DNA from: Girardinichthys multiradiatus
Taxonomy: Eukaryota; Chordata; Actinopteri; Cyprinodontiformes; Goodeidae
Length of the DNA stretch: 64,000 nucleotides
Assembly: GCF_021462225.1 (NCBI RefSeq)
Contig: NC_061816.1
Location: 14,099,390-14,163,389 of the forward strand
Direction of reading: 5' to 3'
Shown here: piece after piece, positions 1 through 12,904 of the stretch
Numbering within the stretch: position 1 is the first letter of the stretch
How the letters are laid out: every line of letters begins with the position of its first letter
Program-made: the position numbers and the translations under genes
Notes under the pieces: model-generated
The model's input: the letters and a program-made list of their open reading frames with translations, nothing else
What the model was told of the DNA's origin: nothing
Database searches by the model: none

Positions 1-1809
1 CCTGCCACCGTTTAGTACCTGACAAAAATCAGGTCCAAAACCCATCCGATATTACTGTCTGTCAGTGTCATGACAGACAGACCACACCAAGAATTACCTG
101 ACGTGACTCTAAAGAAAACTTTACAACAAATAAGGTGTCTTGTGGTGATGCATAATTTGGCACTTTTCATCAGAAGTTATGTTTTGTTTGGAACCAGGCA
201 AATGACCTCTAGCACCAACTGCATGCATCAACAAGCCATTTCCTTATCGTGTTGTACATCTAATTGCCCCTTGTGAATAAGGAATTGGGTCCTTATTCCT
301 GTGCTTGCCTCACAGTTTTACAAAGAAACCCTCTATATTATGCTATTTTTTGTGATAATGTAGAAAGAGTATTTGAGATTTGAGATTCCCTTTCCCATCT
401 CAGACTTGAGTTTAAAACACGATGACCTAGACTTTAATGCTGGCACTAATGAACATAGATGATTCACACGAAAGAGATCTTGTTATTGGGTTTCCTTGGC
501 ACCGGTACTGCGGACACAAAAGGACACCTGATAGAAGACAAGAAAGAGAAACAGAAATGAGCGTTCCTCATTAATTATAATATTTGACCTGGCCTTCAAA
601 CCACTTCCTGCCCTCTATACTCTCTACATGTATTAATTATTGTTTGTGAGCTAGAGATAGACATCGTTAAAAGCAATGTTTGATTCCATCTGCGAGAGGC
701 GCTGATTTTTTACGTAATTCATCTATTTTGGTCCCAAAATAAAGTGCATCATTAATGCCAGCTGAATATTTCATAAGATGATGGCAATGTTTTTTGTCAG
801 AGAGGAAGCGCAGCAGGGGGAAAGCAAGGCTTAAAATCTTAAAAGCAAATCCAGTTTCCTTCCAATTGTCGTGGATGCTGATTCCCTAAGTAGTTTAGCA
901 TCTACCAGCTGGCCATGACTAAACTTAACAACCCAGAAGTGCTGTGATACAACTAAATAAGCCTCTTATTAAAAACATTTGATCAGTGACTTTAATTCCA
1001 TAATATGCAGAACTTTTAAAGAACCTTGTAACAAAGTAAACCAGAGGGGTTATTTTTGACATATAATAGCAAATTTATTGCCTTTGTCCTAAATCCCAGC
1101 CTGATACAACTTTATCCTCTTATCCTCTTTATTGTCATTCACCCTCATCTCCCTACTTCTGCTTTATTACTATCCCTCCGTTGGTATCATCCAGGCTTTA
1201 CTTTCAAATTCTGCCACTAATGCATTGTGTTCATCCTCATTTCCTTTGATATTTCTACACGTCAGCCACCTTTATAAAAGCCCAGTATTACAAAAAGAGA
1301 AATGACTGAATATTTCTAGGAAATGCACCGGGGGATTCCAAAAACGGCCCAGAATACCAAAAACCAGTAATCTTTTGCACAGATGTGGTGGTCGTACCAC
1401 CAGAAAGTGGCCTGATTCTACCCTCTCTTTCCAATGTGAGTCAGAGATTGCGTACTAATTTATCAGGAAGTGTAAAACAGTTCTTGTTAATCAACAAAAA
1501 TCTTATTAAAATAGACTATATGCTGAATTCAAGCGTGGGAAAGGGCTTGACACAAATTATGTCCAATTTCTACCTTCACTTATAACTTGCAATCCAAACA
1601 AAGTCGAGAAAGTACTGCCAAAAAAAATAATTTGTACTTAAATGTTTTCACAGGCCTGCACAAACACAGGGTAAACAGTCCTATTGTACACAATAAAGCA
1701 GACACATGATCTCTAAGTGTGCAGAAGAGCAGTGCTGTGTTTGCCTTTCACAGATTTATTCTGGTTGTGCTTTTTTGTCACAAATATTTCTGATCAGCAT
1801 TACAAATGC
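1..1809. other. Non-coding AT-rich DNA, no gene seen
   Basis: No open frame here resembles a protein I recognise, and the few short frames are what chance would give. The segment around 655-800 has less simple-sequence character than its surroundings and is listed separately as a possible conserved element. The rest shows no transposon ends, RNA gene or tandem repeat. Confidence 0.6.
655..800. promoter_or_regulatory. Candidate conserved non-coding element (speculative)
   Basis: About 150 bp of complex, non-repetitive sequence with homeodomain-like TAATT/ATTAAT cores (for example TACGTAATTCATC and GCATCATTAATGCC) and no open frame. Vertebrate conserved enhancers often have this texture. Conservation cannot be judged from one sequence, so this is only a guess from composition. 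Confidence 0.22.
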
Positions 1810-2432
1810 TTTGCTGCCTCAGGACATAGGCAACTAGCCATAATTGATCTAACAATACATTTTGTTTGCTGATGGGAACATTAGAAGGAAAATATACATC
1901 TATGAGTTTCTAACTTCAAGTTGTGATGACCTGAAGCCCAAGTGCACCTGGCTTACCACAGTAGGGCATCGATCCACAGTACACCAGCACATCCATCTCA
2001 GGAATAGCGAAAATAAACAAAAACAAATGGTTTTGGAGTGGTCTAGTCAAAATGTTGGATTTAAATATGAATTAAATGCTGCGCGGTGACCGTAACCAGG
2101 ATGTCTGGTTAAATAAAACAATTCTGGAAAGAAGAGTGGGTGAAAATTCCTCCAAAGTTATGCAAAAGACTTATTGCCAGTTATTGCAACGCTTGATGAC
2201 AGTCATTGCTGCCAACTGTGGCACAATAAGGTTTAAGGCAAGTACTTTCTCAGACAGGGCCAGGTTGGCTTGGACAGCTTTCTCTCCCTTAACATAAGAA
2301 ACTATAATTTAAAAACTGCATTTGGTTCTCATTTAATCTTTGTTATTATAATTTTTGATGAAACCTATAAGTGTTACAACACAACAAAAGCAGAAAATAT
2401 CTAAGTGGGAAAATGCTTTCTTACAGCACTGT
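1810..2432 (+). mobile_element. Tc1/mariner relic, 3' half
   Basis: This is the decayed 3' half of a fish Tc1 element. In order it keeps a segment like the residues before the second catalytic Asp, the C-terminal block that aligns with the usual ending KDEWAKIPPQ..KRLIASYRKR (2150-2220), and the 3' terminal region, which ends at a recognisable CACTGTA near 2432. Stops and indels occur throughout. The 5' half is missing, and no transposase could be made. Confidence 0.72.
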
Positions 2433-3389
2433 ATCTGTATTTGTGGGACGAAATCTCAGATACATGCAGTCAGACGAAGAATACTTCAGTCAAAGGCGAT
2501 CACCAGTTTCATCTAGAAGAGCATGGGCATTTGTGTTCTTATTGCTTTTAAGGGCCTCAACAGAAAATAAGCAGATTAACTCTATATAAACCACTCCACA
2601 CCAAACTAATGCAAGGATGTCTTGAATTAGTTTGCATCTTGGTCTCCAACCATAAGAGGTTTACGTCCCACATCCTTCTTTTCAGCAGTACTCAGAGGGG
2701 TTTTGAGTTTCTGGTGATATAGCAACAGTAGAGAGCTATGGTGAGGATTTTGCAGGCCTAATGCTAATATAATTGCATGCTTTTGGGAAGGCGTTTATGT
2801 ATTTATTCTACATACCTTCTACCAGACACTATATAAGAGTTTATTAAACACCATTAAATATAACACATGGCAAAACCAGATCCCACATAAATTCCACTAG
2901 ATTCTTAAGAAGCACTACTTTGTATTTAACCAGTGTCACCTCCACACAAGTGAGTGGTCAGCATTTTAATATTTCTTTTGAAGTTTCCCCTGCAATTACT
3001 TACTACCCAATTGCAGGCTGCTGAAGAGCTTAGCACTCACCCACCTGACATTTTATATTGAATTTATTGCCTGTCAAGCCACTAATTCATTCATACAGAT
3101 CACTGTTCATTTTAATAACCTCTAACCTGTAGTTTTTGAAATTCACCCTGGTGACATTAAACTACCCACTGAAAAGTTAAAAGTCTTGTTGTAAAATTAA
3201 AGATTTTTAGAAAAATCTTTACCTATTTAACAAAGAAAACTCACAACATTTCCCCTCAGGGACCATTTAATGGCTAATGCATGCACACAACGCAGAGATG
3301 TGCACAAATTGTTGTTTTTTTTTTTTTTTTTTTTTTTAACAAAACACTGGTAGATGGTTAGTTGCTATGATAAGTTTCAAGATGTTGTT
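2433..3389. other. Non-coding DNA with a T23 tract
   Basis: No gene is seen. A pure run of 23 T lies at 3315-3337 and could be the reversed poly(A) tail of a minus-strand retroposon, since the LINE relic just downstream is on the minus strand. Confidence 0.5.
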
Positions 3390-4290
3390 ATTAACACCTG
3401 CTTACGTTATTAAGAGCTGTGATGGCAGAGAGGACAAGTGTTTTTCCAACCGGAGATGTTTTAAATAGCATCTGCCTGTGTCAACGACCGAAGGGGAGCA
3501 TTGTAGAGAATGATGACAGTAGTGAATGATCAACAGGGCTTTGTGGGTGATGGCAGTGTTACAGAGGATCAGCAGACTAGGAGAAGGAAGACAGATTGTT
3601 TTTGAACAGCAATTAAAAAAAAAAAAAAAATTTATTAACATCGCTAACAATTAAAAATAAATTGTTAACATTGTTAAACATTAAACAGCTTGCTATTTAA
3701 CATTGTTAAATAGCACAATAGAGCAGGATGGACTTTATAATGCTTCGGTACAGAAGAAGCAGGAGGGGTGGAATTGATGGACAGAGATCTGAGCTTGCAG
3801 ATGACATGGGCTTTCTGCTGACAGCGTTTAAAGATGTCCATTGTGTGATGATTAAAGTTCAGTTGTTCAATTTTAGGTCCAAGGTAGCTAAAGCAATCCA
3901 CAATCTAATTTGGCTGACTGTCATTGTGTATGGGTTCATGTAGGATGATGTTTTTGCCATTATCAAAAATGAGTTCTTTGGTTTTAGTGACATTGAGGAA
4001 AAGATGGTTGTTTTTGCACCACCGAGCAAAGTGGGAAACGGAGTCTCTGTAAGCTGTGACTGAGTCTAGGTCTGAGAGCGGTGCAACCATGGCAGTGCCT
4101 TCTAAATGATCGAAGTACCTGGTGATGGGAGATGGGCTAAGGCAGTCCTTTTTATAGAGAGTATACAGGAAGGGACTCAGAAGGTAGCTTTGTGGTGCAC
4201 CTGTATCGAGAATGATGAAAGGAGATGTGGAATAGTCGAATCTGACAGCCTGAGGTCTGTTGCTGAGAATGTTGTGGATGAAGTACACAA
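3390..4290 (-). mobile_element. Non-LTR retrotransposon (LINE) relic, reverse transcriptase C-terminal part
   Basis: Read on the minus strand from about 4290, the sequence translates into late reverse-transcriptase motifs. There is a GAPQxxLLSPFLYTLY segment (the usual GxPQGxxLSPxLF box), a decayed active-site region, then FARWCKNNHLFLNVTKTKELIF (the WC..N.L.LN..KT box) and a degraded SYLG segment near 3900. The catalytic FADD is replaced (YFDHLEGT), so the copy is dead. The order of boxes fits a Rex1/CR1-like LINE. Poly(A) at 3614-3630 lies inside the relic. The 5' part of the element is absent. Confidence 0.65.
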
Positions 4291-4879
4291 GAGAAAATGA
4301 GACATGGAAACTGAAGTTTACTGATTACCAGATGTTCTTGAAATGTATTAAAAACTGAACTGAGCCTTATGAAGTTTACCCTAGCAAAGTGTTCAGGGAA
4401 TGTCCAGATATTGAAGGAGCATATTGATTAAACATGCCACTGCATCCCTCATCCTGCTTTCATCTTTATATGCTAACAGAGTCCTGCTGTAGGGTGACGA
4501 CTGGTAGGATGGCGTTCAGTTTCTCCAGACACTAGGAAACAATGGAGGTGAGTGCTAATGGATGAAAATGGTTGAGTTCTGTTGGGTGGGGTCCCTAAAG
4601 ACTGAATTAAACATTTTCTAATCAAATTCACAACATCTAGTGCACATCTAACCCAAAATATGCAGTAAGTTAGGATTCCAAACCTGTACCGTTTGTCCTG
4701 AAGCCCGAAATACCAAATAACTTTATAATTGTTGAATTTATTTGTATTTATTTATGGAGTACCGATCCTGACAAGATTAAAAATAAAAGCTGAAATATAT
4801 ATATTTTCTTTTTCCTTTTCCTTACACATGCGTTTTCATCAAGAAATGTACATATATTTTCTTTTTCCTTAGACATGCT

Positions 4880-4939
4880 TTAACTCCCGGCTTGCCTCGC
4901 CAGCCCTACCGGCAGTGGGGTGAGCTAGCCCAGTAGAGA
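4880..4939 (+). repeat. Inner inverted-repeat arm, left
   Basis: This GC-rich 60-bp arm, containing CCCGGCTTGCCTCGCCAG, pairs with 5085-5144 in inverted orientation with only a few mismatches. The pair would fold into a hairpin with a loop of about 145 nt. Confidence 0.8.
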
Positions 4940-4942
4940 TCG

Positions 4943-5075
4943 GCGATTAGCAAGACACACTCAATAAAGGAGTGGTTCTGCAGGTGGGGACCACAGACCA
5001 CTTCTCATATTACACAGTACACACAGTACAGAAAGTTTGGACACACCTTCTCATTCAAAGAGTTGTCTTTATTTT
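4943..5075. mobile_element. Fragments of two Tc1 families inside the hairpin loop
   Basis: 4943-5007 resembles the 5' untranslated segment of the Tc1 family that ends in CACTGCTCAAA (other copies at 14.1 and 53.5 kb). 5013-5075 resembles the terminal repeat of a different fish Tc1 that contains AAGTTTGGACACACC. Both are short and cannot function. Confidence 0.5.
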
Positions 5076-5084
5076 CCGGTCAGG

Positions 5085-5144
5085 TCTCTACCGGGCTAAC
5101 TCGCCCCACCGCCGGTAGGACTGGCGAGGCAAGCCGGGTGTTAA
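5085..5144 (-). repeat. Inner inverted-repeat arm, right
   Basis: Inverted partner of 4880-4939. An open frame runs across it and downstream to 5455, but it encodes nothing recognisable. Confidence 0.8.
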
Positions 5145-5870
5145 TACGGTGGGAGCGGAAATCTCCGAACACGTTTGAAATTAAGCAATGTCTTAATAAA
5201 TCAAGCAGATATTTCACGTCTACACAGTTATATTCCCGCACTAAAAACATTGTAAAAGTTCATTTGTGTCACAGAAAGTGTAATTTTTCACAGTTTACTC
5301 ACAGCTTTTGCCACAATGGTCCGCCATGGCTGCCCCTGTTTGACCAAACCGCTTCAACCCGCAATGAATCATGGGAAAAGATGGACCACAAAGGATACTC
5401 ACAAGTCATCCTTCAAATCGGGCAAAAGAAGGACACATTTGTCGGCAGCATTTGACAGACCTTCCGTGCCGCGCTGTGACGTAATCGGCCCACAAGTACG
5501 GACTTGGAAGAATCCAGCCCCTGAATTGGGACACACCCTCGGCCTGCACATGGATCCTCCTCCTTCCTGTTTATTGACCAATAGTAGAGGAGCTGGAGAG
5601 AAGAAGGCAGCCCTCCTCATTTGCATAATGAAGCAGAAATGCATACGTTAAAGGAAAAAGAGAGATGAGGAAATGTCAAAAGAACAAAGGCATGTGTACA
5701 GAAAAGGAAAAAATATATATTTACATTTCTTGATGAAAACGCAGGTCTAAGGAAAAGGAAAAAGATAATATATATACATTTCTTGATGAAAATGCATGTG
5801 TAAGGAAAAGGAAAAAGAAAATATATATATTTCAGCTTTTATTTTTAATTTTGTCAGGATCGGTCCTCCA

Positions 5871-8554
5871 TATTTTTTAACAGTTATCTTTTAATTATTT
5901 AACATCCAAAAATCTGCTAAAGGCCCATTTACATTATTTTGAAAGTTGATCAAATGCAATATTTATCCCATTAGAAATATAAATAAGCATTTATGGTCCA
6001 AGAAAAATAAGAAAGCAATGAAAACCCATTAATGTTAAATTTCTGAATAAACAAAGTGTGTTTTTGTTTTGTAATGACCAAGTTAACACCTGTGTATCCC
6101 TGTCTTAAGATAGTTTACTCCTTTACTATATATTGCACTAATTAAGGTTTGGAGGTTTTTCTTCTCACTCCGAGCTGGAGACATTTTCATAATATTGATA
6201 AAACATTTTCTGAATTCCCATTTAAAATCTTTATTCTCAATCTAGTTTGTTTTCTATCTACTAAAGATGTTCAACTTTAAGGATGAGTTACAACAGAATG
6301 AACGAAACAATGTGTAGTTGGTAAATGAGTTTAAGAAAATTGAATGAAAGCGACGGGATACTCTTTTCTGATATGTGTGGAACAGGTTCTTTTATTTTAA
6401 TTTTTGCATACAAAAATGTCCTCGTAATGTCACTGCTAGCTTAACGAGAGAATGTCAGAGATGTGAAGTTGTTAAGCTACAGCTAACATAACCAGTTTGT
6501 TTTTGAAAAAAGCCCATTATTATCCAACGTCACTGGCTAATGATCAGACTAATTATTTTTTGCAGTAAAACATGTAGTCGGTTGCTCACACAGTGGCTTT
6601 CTTCTACTGTTCATTTCATATGATAAAAATTGTTACCCAAGACTCGACTCAGACCAGGAGTCCAAGTCAAGTCTCAAATCTTTAGGGCACAAGTCTAAGT
6701 CAAGTTTGAAATCTCCAATTTGAGACTGACTCGAGTTGCCATCTTTGACACAATATGAGAAAAGGTTTATCAACAATTCAGGCATGGTACAATGTAAACT
6801 ATTGTAGGGAGTAGAAGGGAGTCAATGAAACATTTAACTGTACAAAGAGTACATTACAAATGCTACATAATGATGCAGCCCATATGCAACATTAAAAAAC
6901 CTTTAGATGCTTTGATCTTTTTAGCTAAGACTTTTTAAGTGTTGAACGAGGGACATGAAATAATTCAGTTTACCTAATTCTTGTGTAGGGTGAACTTGCG
7001 CAACAAAATAGAGACAAATTAGTTTTAAGTTTTAGAAATATAAATTTCTAAGTTTTAAAAAAAGCTAACAAATCTAAGGTAAAGGAGGGAGTCACATCTT
7101 GCTGTGTGATATAACACATTTGTTTCTTGAAAAAAAACAGCAAATTGGTGACCAATTCCTTAAAATGCTCACATTTTCTGCAAGCTTGGCTGAAATTGTT
7201 CTTAATGCTTGCTGAAAAAGTTGCTAATATCTAGCTTGTTTGTGCTACCACTTTGAAGCAGCTTCTTTTCACATCACCACCAAACCAAAATCATAATGAA
7301 GACATTTTAACAGTTTATTCTTGCTCCTGGCACAACGCTTTAGTCATTTACCTTCCATGATAATGTTTCTGTTTTATTGATATTAACAATACATCACTTC
7401 TGCTGTGTTCGTCTTGATTGGAACGCCTGCAGGCTAACCCGCTACTTTTTATCTCCTCCAACTCTTTCTTATAACGTGCTATAAGCAGAGGCTTTGTACC
7501 ATCTTCACTGAAATCGCTGTTTGGTGAGACGCTCTTGTACCCAAAATAGTTGTTGTTGTTCTACTCCTCAGCATCTGATTGTCAGGGCTTTGAATCTTGT
7601 CCCTGTTCCTCTAAAAACAGAAGAAGCACCCCCTCCTTTGTAGCTCAAGCATCAACCAGGCAGCAGTGTCCTACATAAAAAAGAGAGAAGGGGGGTACGG
7701 GGGAGCAACATGAAAACCCAAACAGCCTCCCAGGGGAAAGAACAACAAGGATAAAAAGACAGAAGATGAAGCAGGCATAGCCAGTATACAGATTGAGAAT
7801 GATACATGTGAGTACACAGCAGTGCTCCTTCATGAGTTTCCTTTTCTCTCTTACTGTTAACGCCTTCAGTCATCATGATTCACAATGTATGATAGTGAGA
7901 AATTGTAGCTTTTGGGCCTGTTATGAACCAGTTTACATACTGGGAACACAAACAGTGAAAACATAAGGCGGCACAGAAAGACAAATCTTAGCACACATAA
8001 GAAGCTGACCAAGATCTGGTTGCCTCCTAAAAACAGTGTTACAGAATGTCTACAATTAGTGAATGTTCTTGCAGCGTAAAATGTATGTGCTTACGCATGA
8101 ATTTCTGTTATGTCTAGGGTGTTTCATTCCCACACAACATTATAGTTAATCAAATTAGATTACAATTCCATTATGATAATTTTAAATAAATTCTATTTGC
8201 CAGACAAATAGTAAAACTGAATGTTTCCTCTGTAATAGAATAAGGTATACTCTATCATAAGTTAATCCACAAAAGACAAATCCTTTTGTATTGTGGGTCT
8301 GGGATGCTTTTTTGTGCACTTTATATCAATAACAAGCAAAGGCAGTTAAGACGTTGTGACTTTTTTAGAGATGCATACAAGCACCAGATCTTCCCAAGGA
8401 ATGAATCTCATGATTTCCACAAGACTAGGAGCCTACCACAGTGTTAAAATCCATCCACAGTGGATGATCTTTGCAAAGTGTGGGAAAGGTATTCTGACAT
8501 TCTTGCAAACATTTGTGTGCTACCCATTTTATACATGTACTTCTAAAGAAATTA
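5871..8554. other. Non-coding AT-rich DNA
   Basis: No gene is recognised. One short dispersed repeat is noted at 6641-6749. The minus-strand frames at 7645-7876 overlap one another and look like chance. Confidence 0.5.
6641..6749. repeat. Dispersed repeat rich in GACTC/AAGTC
   Basis: A run of GACTC, AGTCAAG and GAGTTG motifs in both orientations, as in a low-complexity dispersed repeat that I associate with fish genomes. A weakly similar patch occurs near 10300-10360. No ends or duplicated target site are visible. Confidence 0.4.
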
Positions 8555-9245
8555 GTGTAAAAGTTCAACATTTTTAGTCACTCATTTTAGAAAGTGAAAC
8601 TCATATATAGATTTATTACACAGAGTGAACAATTTATTTCATCTCCAGCCTTTATTTCTTGTAATTTTGATGATAATGGCTTACAGATCAAGAAAACCCA
8701 AAACTCAGTGCCTCAGAAAATATAAAAGAATATTGTGATACAGTTAAATATTGGAAGGTCTTGGTGTCAACACACTAATCTGCAAATTCTCTCAAAAAAC
8801 CTACAAAAGGTTTCCCAAGCCTCTAACTGGTCTCTCAGTCTAGGTCGGTGAGCTACACAATGGCGAAAGCTGCTGACTTGACAAATGTCCAGAAGACAAT
8901 CACTAAAACCCTCCACAAGGAGGGTAAGCTACAAAGGCTCATTGCTTAACAAGCTGGTTTCTCACATGGTGCTCTATCCAGGCATATTCATAAAAAGTTG
9001 AATAGAAGGAAAAACTGTGAACTGGTCACTTGACCACACTGCCAATTGTACTGAAAGCTGGTTCAATGACTTTTGTGTTACTGTGCTTGACTGATCAGCA
9101 AACTGACCTGACCCCCATAGAGAACCTATGGAGTATTGTCAAAAGGAAGATGAGACACCAGACCAAACAATGTAGATGACCTGAAGGCCGCGATCAAAGC
9201 AACCTGGGCTTCCTTTACACCTTAGCAGTGCCACTTTTTGAAGCC
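8555..9245 (+). mobile_element. Internally deleted Tc1 relic
   Basis: The left part (8555-8800) resembles a Tc1 terminal repeat. A start codon at 8860 opens a frame similar to the N-terminus of the intact transposase at 35.3 kb (MAKAADLTNVQKTI) but stops after about 30 codons. After the first helix-turn-helix region the sequence jumps to the C-terminal TPIENLWSIVKRK block near 9115, so most of the catalytic domain is gone. It is a deletion derivative of a family related to the 35-kb element. Confidence 0.72.
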
Positions 9246-12200
9246 TGACATCTCTGTTCAAAATCTCATTTTCTATTGATCATATGTATTCCAGTTTCTT
9301 GACAGACAAACTTGTGGGGACAGAGACATACAATGCACAAATAATAATCAAAGGAAATGTGATTATTATTGTATTATTAAATTTGAACAAGGGTTTCTGT
9401 TAATGTTACCATGTAACATTCCTAGTTTATTTTTGTTTTGCAAACTATTGCAACCATCTGAACTAGAATTATTTTTGCAATGTTGGACTGCAATGCTAAC
9501 CATCTGATTTAAACAACAATCTGTAACAATCTGTCTTTTACCAGTTTATATTGGAGTTAGAACCTACCTGTGCTTTTCCAGGCTCCATGATTAAATTAGT
9601 AAGCAAAAAAACTTGCTTAAGCTAACATTAAGAACTGGCTGGAAATTATTCTAATTTTAACTGACAGACACATGTATAAGTGACAGTAAAACAATGTATT
9701 TCACTTAAAACAGACAACTTGCATCGTTCCAACTTACAAATCTGAAGGAATAAATACAAGATCTAAACTTAAACTATAACACTCAAGCACTGCAAGAATT
9801 GCATTTGTGACAAAGGTTGCATTAAAGAGAAAGGTCACATGACATGAAGGGGATATAAAATTTTATAATTTTTGCTGTGTTTTATAATTTATTCTTTTTT
9901 TTCAGAAAAAAACATAACTTTAGGGAAGACATCACGGTTGTACTCAGAGCATTTTGCACTGAATCCATCACCCAACACAAGTGCCACATATTTATGGCAG
10001 CTCTGGCATCCCATACACTATCTTGATACAGCCACTGGCAGCACTTAAGTCACTGTCTCCAAGTTTGCAATTACGAATCAGTCAAACACTTGCTTATTAC
10101 ACTTCTTTGATAGCATAGGATGAGAGGACTCGTCATCGCAGGATGCAGATGAAAAGGAGGTCAACTGCATGATAGATGCAGTGTGCTTGTAGTAACAAGA
10201 GGAGGAAATACGGTATAAAATACGGTTCAGACCTTTCGTACCCAGCGCTTTTCCTTTATAACTATTTTTGTGTTTGGTGTAAGATAAAGTATTTTTGAGT
10301 CAAAGTGAATTCACAAATCATTGGTGTCAAAGTCCATGTCAAGTCCAACTGATTTTTAGGATTTCATTAGGTAGAGTCTAAAGTCGTTTGGTAGCAAAAC
10401 CGCTTGTGGCAGCATGGCTACCTAATGCCCAAAGATCCTCACAGAAGTAGCTGAAACAATCACTCCACACTACCCACCCAAAAAAACTCAACAGGTCCCT
10501 GTACAATCTTAGCCCAGAATGAAAGAAGTGCTGCCAGTGCTATGAATTGTTTTCAAGAAACAAGAAAACAAGTTTGGTTGCCTTCTATTTACTGTATGCA
10601 GTTTGGGTTGGTGTAAAGACAAAGGCAACCCTTCGCCATCCACCCAAGCTTATGAACCAGATTTGGCGCTTGTTTTAGTCAACAAGCAACAGGCTAGGTG
10701 CACAACAGACAGCTCTCAGTCCACCACAGGTCCAACACAAAGACACTTATCACTACAAGCTATGAACAAAGCGCCCCCTCCTAAACCAATGTTGGCCTTC
10801 GTACCAAAATTACACATTTTAGACTATGGGACATAACTGGGAGTACCCAGAGACAACTTGCAAGTTTCACACTAAAGGCCTGCACATCTGAATTTCAAAT
10901 TAAAGACCCTCTTGCTCTCTAATAAATCCTAAAATCTGCAACATTAAGAGCATTAAGAGTTCCTCCTTCTCCATTTGTTTCCTACTTTAGTTGGTGATAC
11001 AAGCCAATGAATGATGTGAATGTGTCTGTCTTTTACAATAAGTCTTATGTTTTAGTGCAACTATTATCCATTGGTCTTTCATCCAAACTCCTAACTGCTT
11101 GCTCTTGGAACTAGAAATTTACAATGTTTAATGAATACTATTCATTCACTAAATTAACTATTCTCAATTCAGAGGCATTTATGAGTTGAACATATTTAGT
11201 TTTTCTTCTAATCAATTTCAAAATGTTGTTTTTTTAATTAATCATTTTGACATTGACAACTTGCCACTACCCTGATGACAAAGATTTAAGAGTTGAATTT
11301 TAGCATTATTTTTGTTTTGTAGGCCTAAAATTTTAAGCAATCAGTACTACAACTGCATTTAACCCAGTCAATAATTTCAATTTGTAAATAAACAAATGCA
11401 CACAAAAATCAGACTATAAAATCCTGAAAGCAATTTCAACAAAATAATCTTGATTATTACTGATTGGGTTCAAAGTGACTCATTTTGGGTGGCGTAGATA
11501 TACTCCATGTGCAGCATCAGGGTCAACCTGGATCATAATGGCAAATCAATACCACACAACTCCCACCAAGTTGAGCAGTACTCTCTACTTTGTCTTCTCG
11601 CTGCTCTTCCACTTCCTTGTACAAACAAACGATATTTCAAAATCCGAGGATGGCCTGTGAAGAGGCAAAGTCAAAAACAGCTTCATTCCGCCCCCTGGGA
11701 AAGCTGATGGTCTTTAAAAGCACAATCTCAGGAGCAGACAACAACATGATTGATACTGCAACAACTGCAAAGCTGCCTCCCCTGTAATGGAGATTTCAAA
11801 TGAATCTATTGGTTTCTAATACATTCACCTGCAGACAGGATGCAAGCACTGTGGTGTTTGGATATTACTGGAAGGAGGAAGAAGAAATATTTTTGTTATA
11901 ACCTGTTCTAAATACAAAATTTAACATTGCAATAAAAATGTGATCAATAAAAGGATAATCTTTAAAACAGAGAAAGTCAAGAGATTATCTTTTTCAAATA
12001 CATTTTTACAATGACCTGCAAACTTGTTAAACCAATTAGCACATCCAATGCTGCCTGAAGGAAATAACACTGTTTTTTTGGCAAATTCACACAGATAGAA
12101 GAGCTAATGGCTGTTGCTGCTTAAGCCGTCCACGTCTTTTATGTCAGCGCTTTCAGCTGATGCAGAAAATCCAAAACAGGCAATTACCTGTTACTGAGAG

Positions 12201-12904
12201 CAGACTGTGCAGAAACAATTGTGTGTCTCCAGAAAGTTAGTGTATTGATTGAAGAAAAATAGCAGTACGTGATTCCTTTAGATCTCAGGCAATTGATGAT
12301 GCGGTCGGGAAACGGCCTACGGAAGAACAACCAGTGGGGCACACTGATCAGACAGGAACCTTATGTGACCCCTCCAGTTCTGTTGCACTCAAGTCCTTTT
12401 TGATATGGGATAGAATCTGATTACCAACACAGTGTCCCAATTACCAACACTGGTTTCCACTGTTCATATTTGTTTATATAAACAAATGGAAGAAAATAAT
12501 TCAACTTTCACCAGTAAGCGCGGTAACACACCCACGCAAGTAATGCGCAACAAAATTTAGTTTGCTTTTATGTGTGCAGTTCTGACTAAGGGTTTGTACA
12601 TTGTTCCCCTTAGGGAAAGCATGCGCCACACACACACTTGACCTGAATTTACTGCTGACCACTACACTTCTTCCCAAACAACTACAGAAATGCATAGAAA
12701 CACCTGAAAAACTTGAGCACTACTGGTGTAGTGGCACAGTCAGTGCTATGTTGCTTGCCTAAGAAAAAATGTCTACAAGTGTCTTGTTCACCAGTGATAT
12801 CTAGATGGACATCTGGATGAATAAATAGAGTGGGTCTTAGCCTTAGAGATAAGTTAAGAAGGTTTTGATGTAGAATCACTGCTCCTCTGCATTAATAAGC
12901 AATT
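9246..12904. other. Non-coding DNA, no gene seen
   Basis: I see no recognisable coding sequence, RNA gene or transposon end. Open frames at 10603-10836 and 11475-11787 are short, overlap in several frames and resemble nothing I know. Confidence 0.5.

Larger units (their letters stand above)
4755..5870. mobile_element. Non-autonomous DNA transposon with nested inverted repeats
   Basis: The outer ends at 4755-4870 and 5735-5870 are inverted copies of each other (ends TGGAGTACCGATCC / GGATCGGTCCTCCA) and are flanked by TA on both sides (4753-4754, 5871-5872). The right arm contains repeated CATTTCTTGATGAAAA motifs. A second, GC-rich inverted pair (4880-4939 and 5085-5144, about 60 bp each) sits just inside the left end and encloses fragments of two different Tc1 families. 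No transposase is encoded, so movement would need one supplied in trans. The superfamily is not identified. Confidence 0.6.

Noticed and set aside
5063..5651. Overlapping ORFs as a transposase of the 4.75-5.87 kb element
   Set aside because: Three frames are open in parts, none shows a catalytic triad or DNA-binding motif, and the frames cross the inner inverted repeat.
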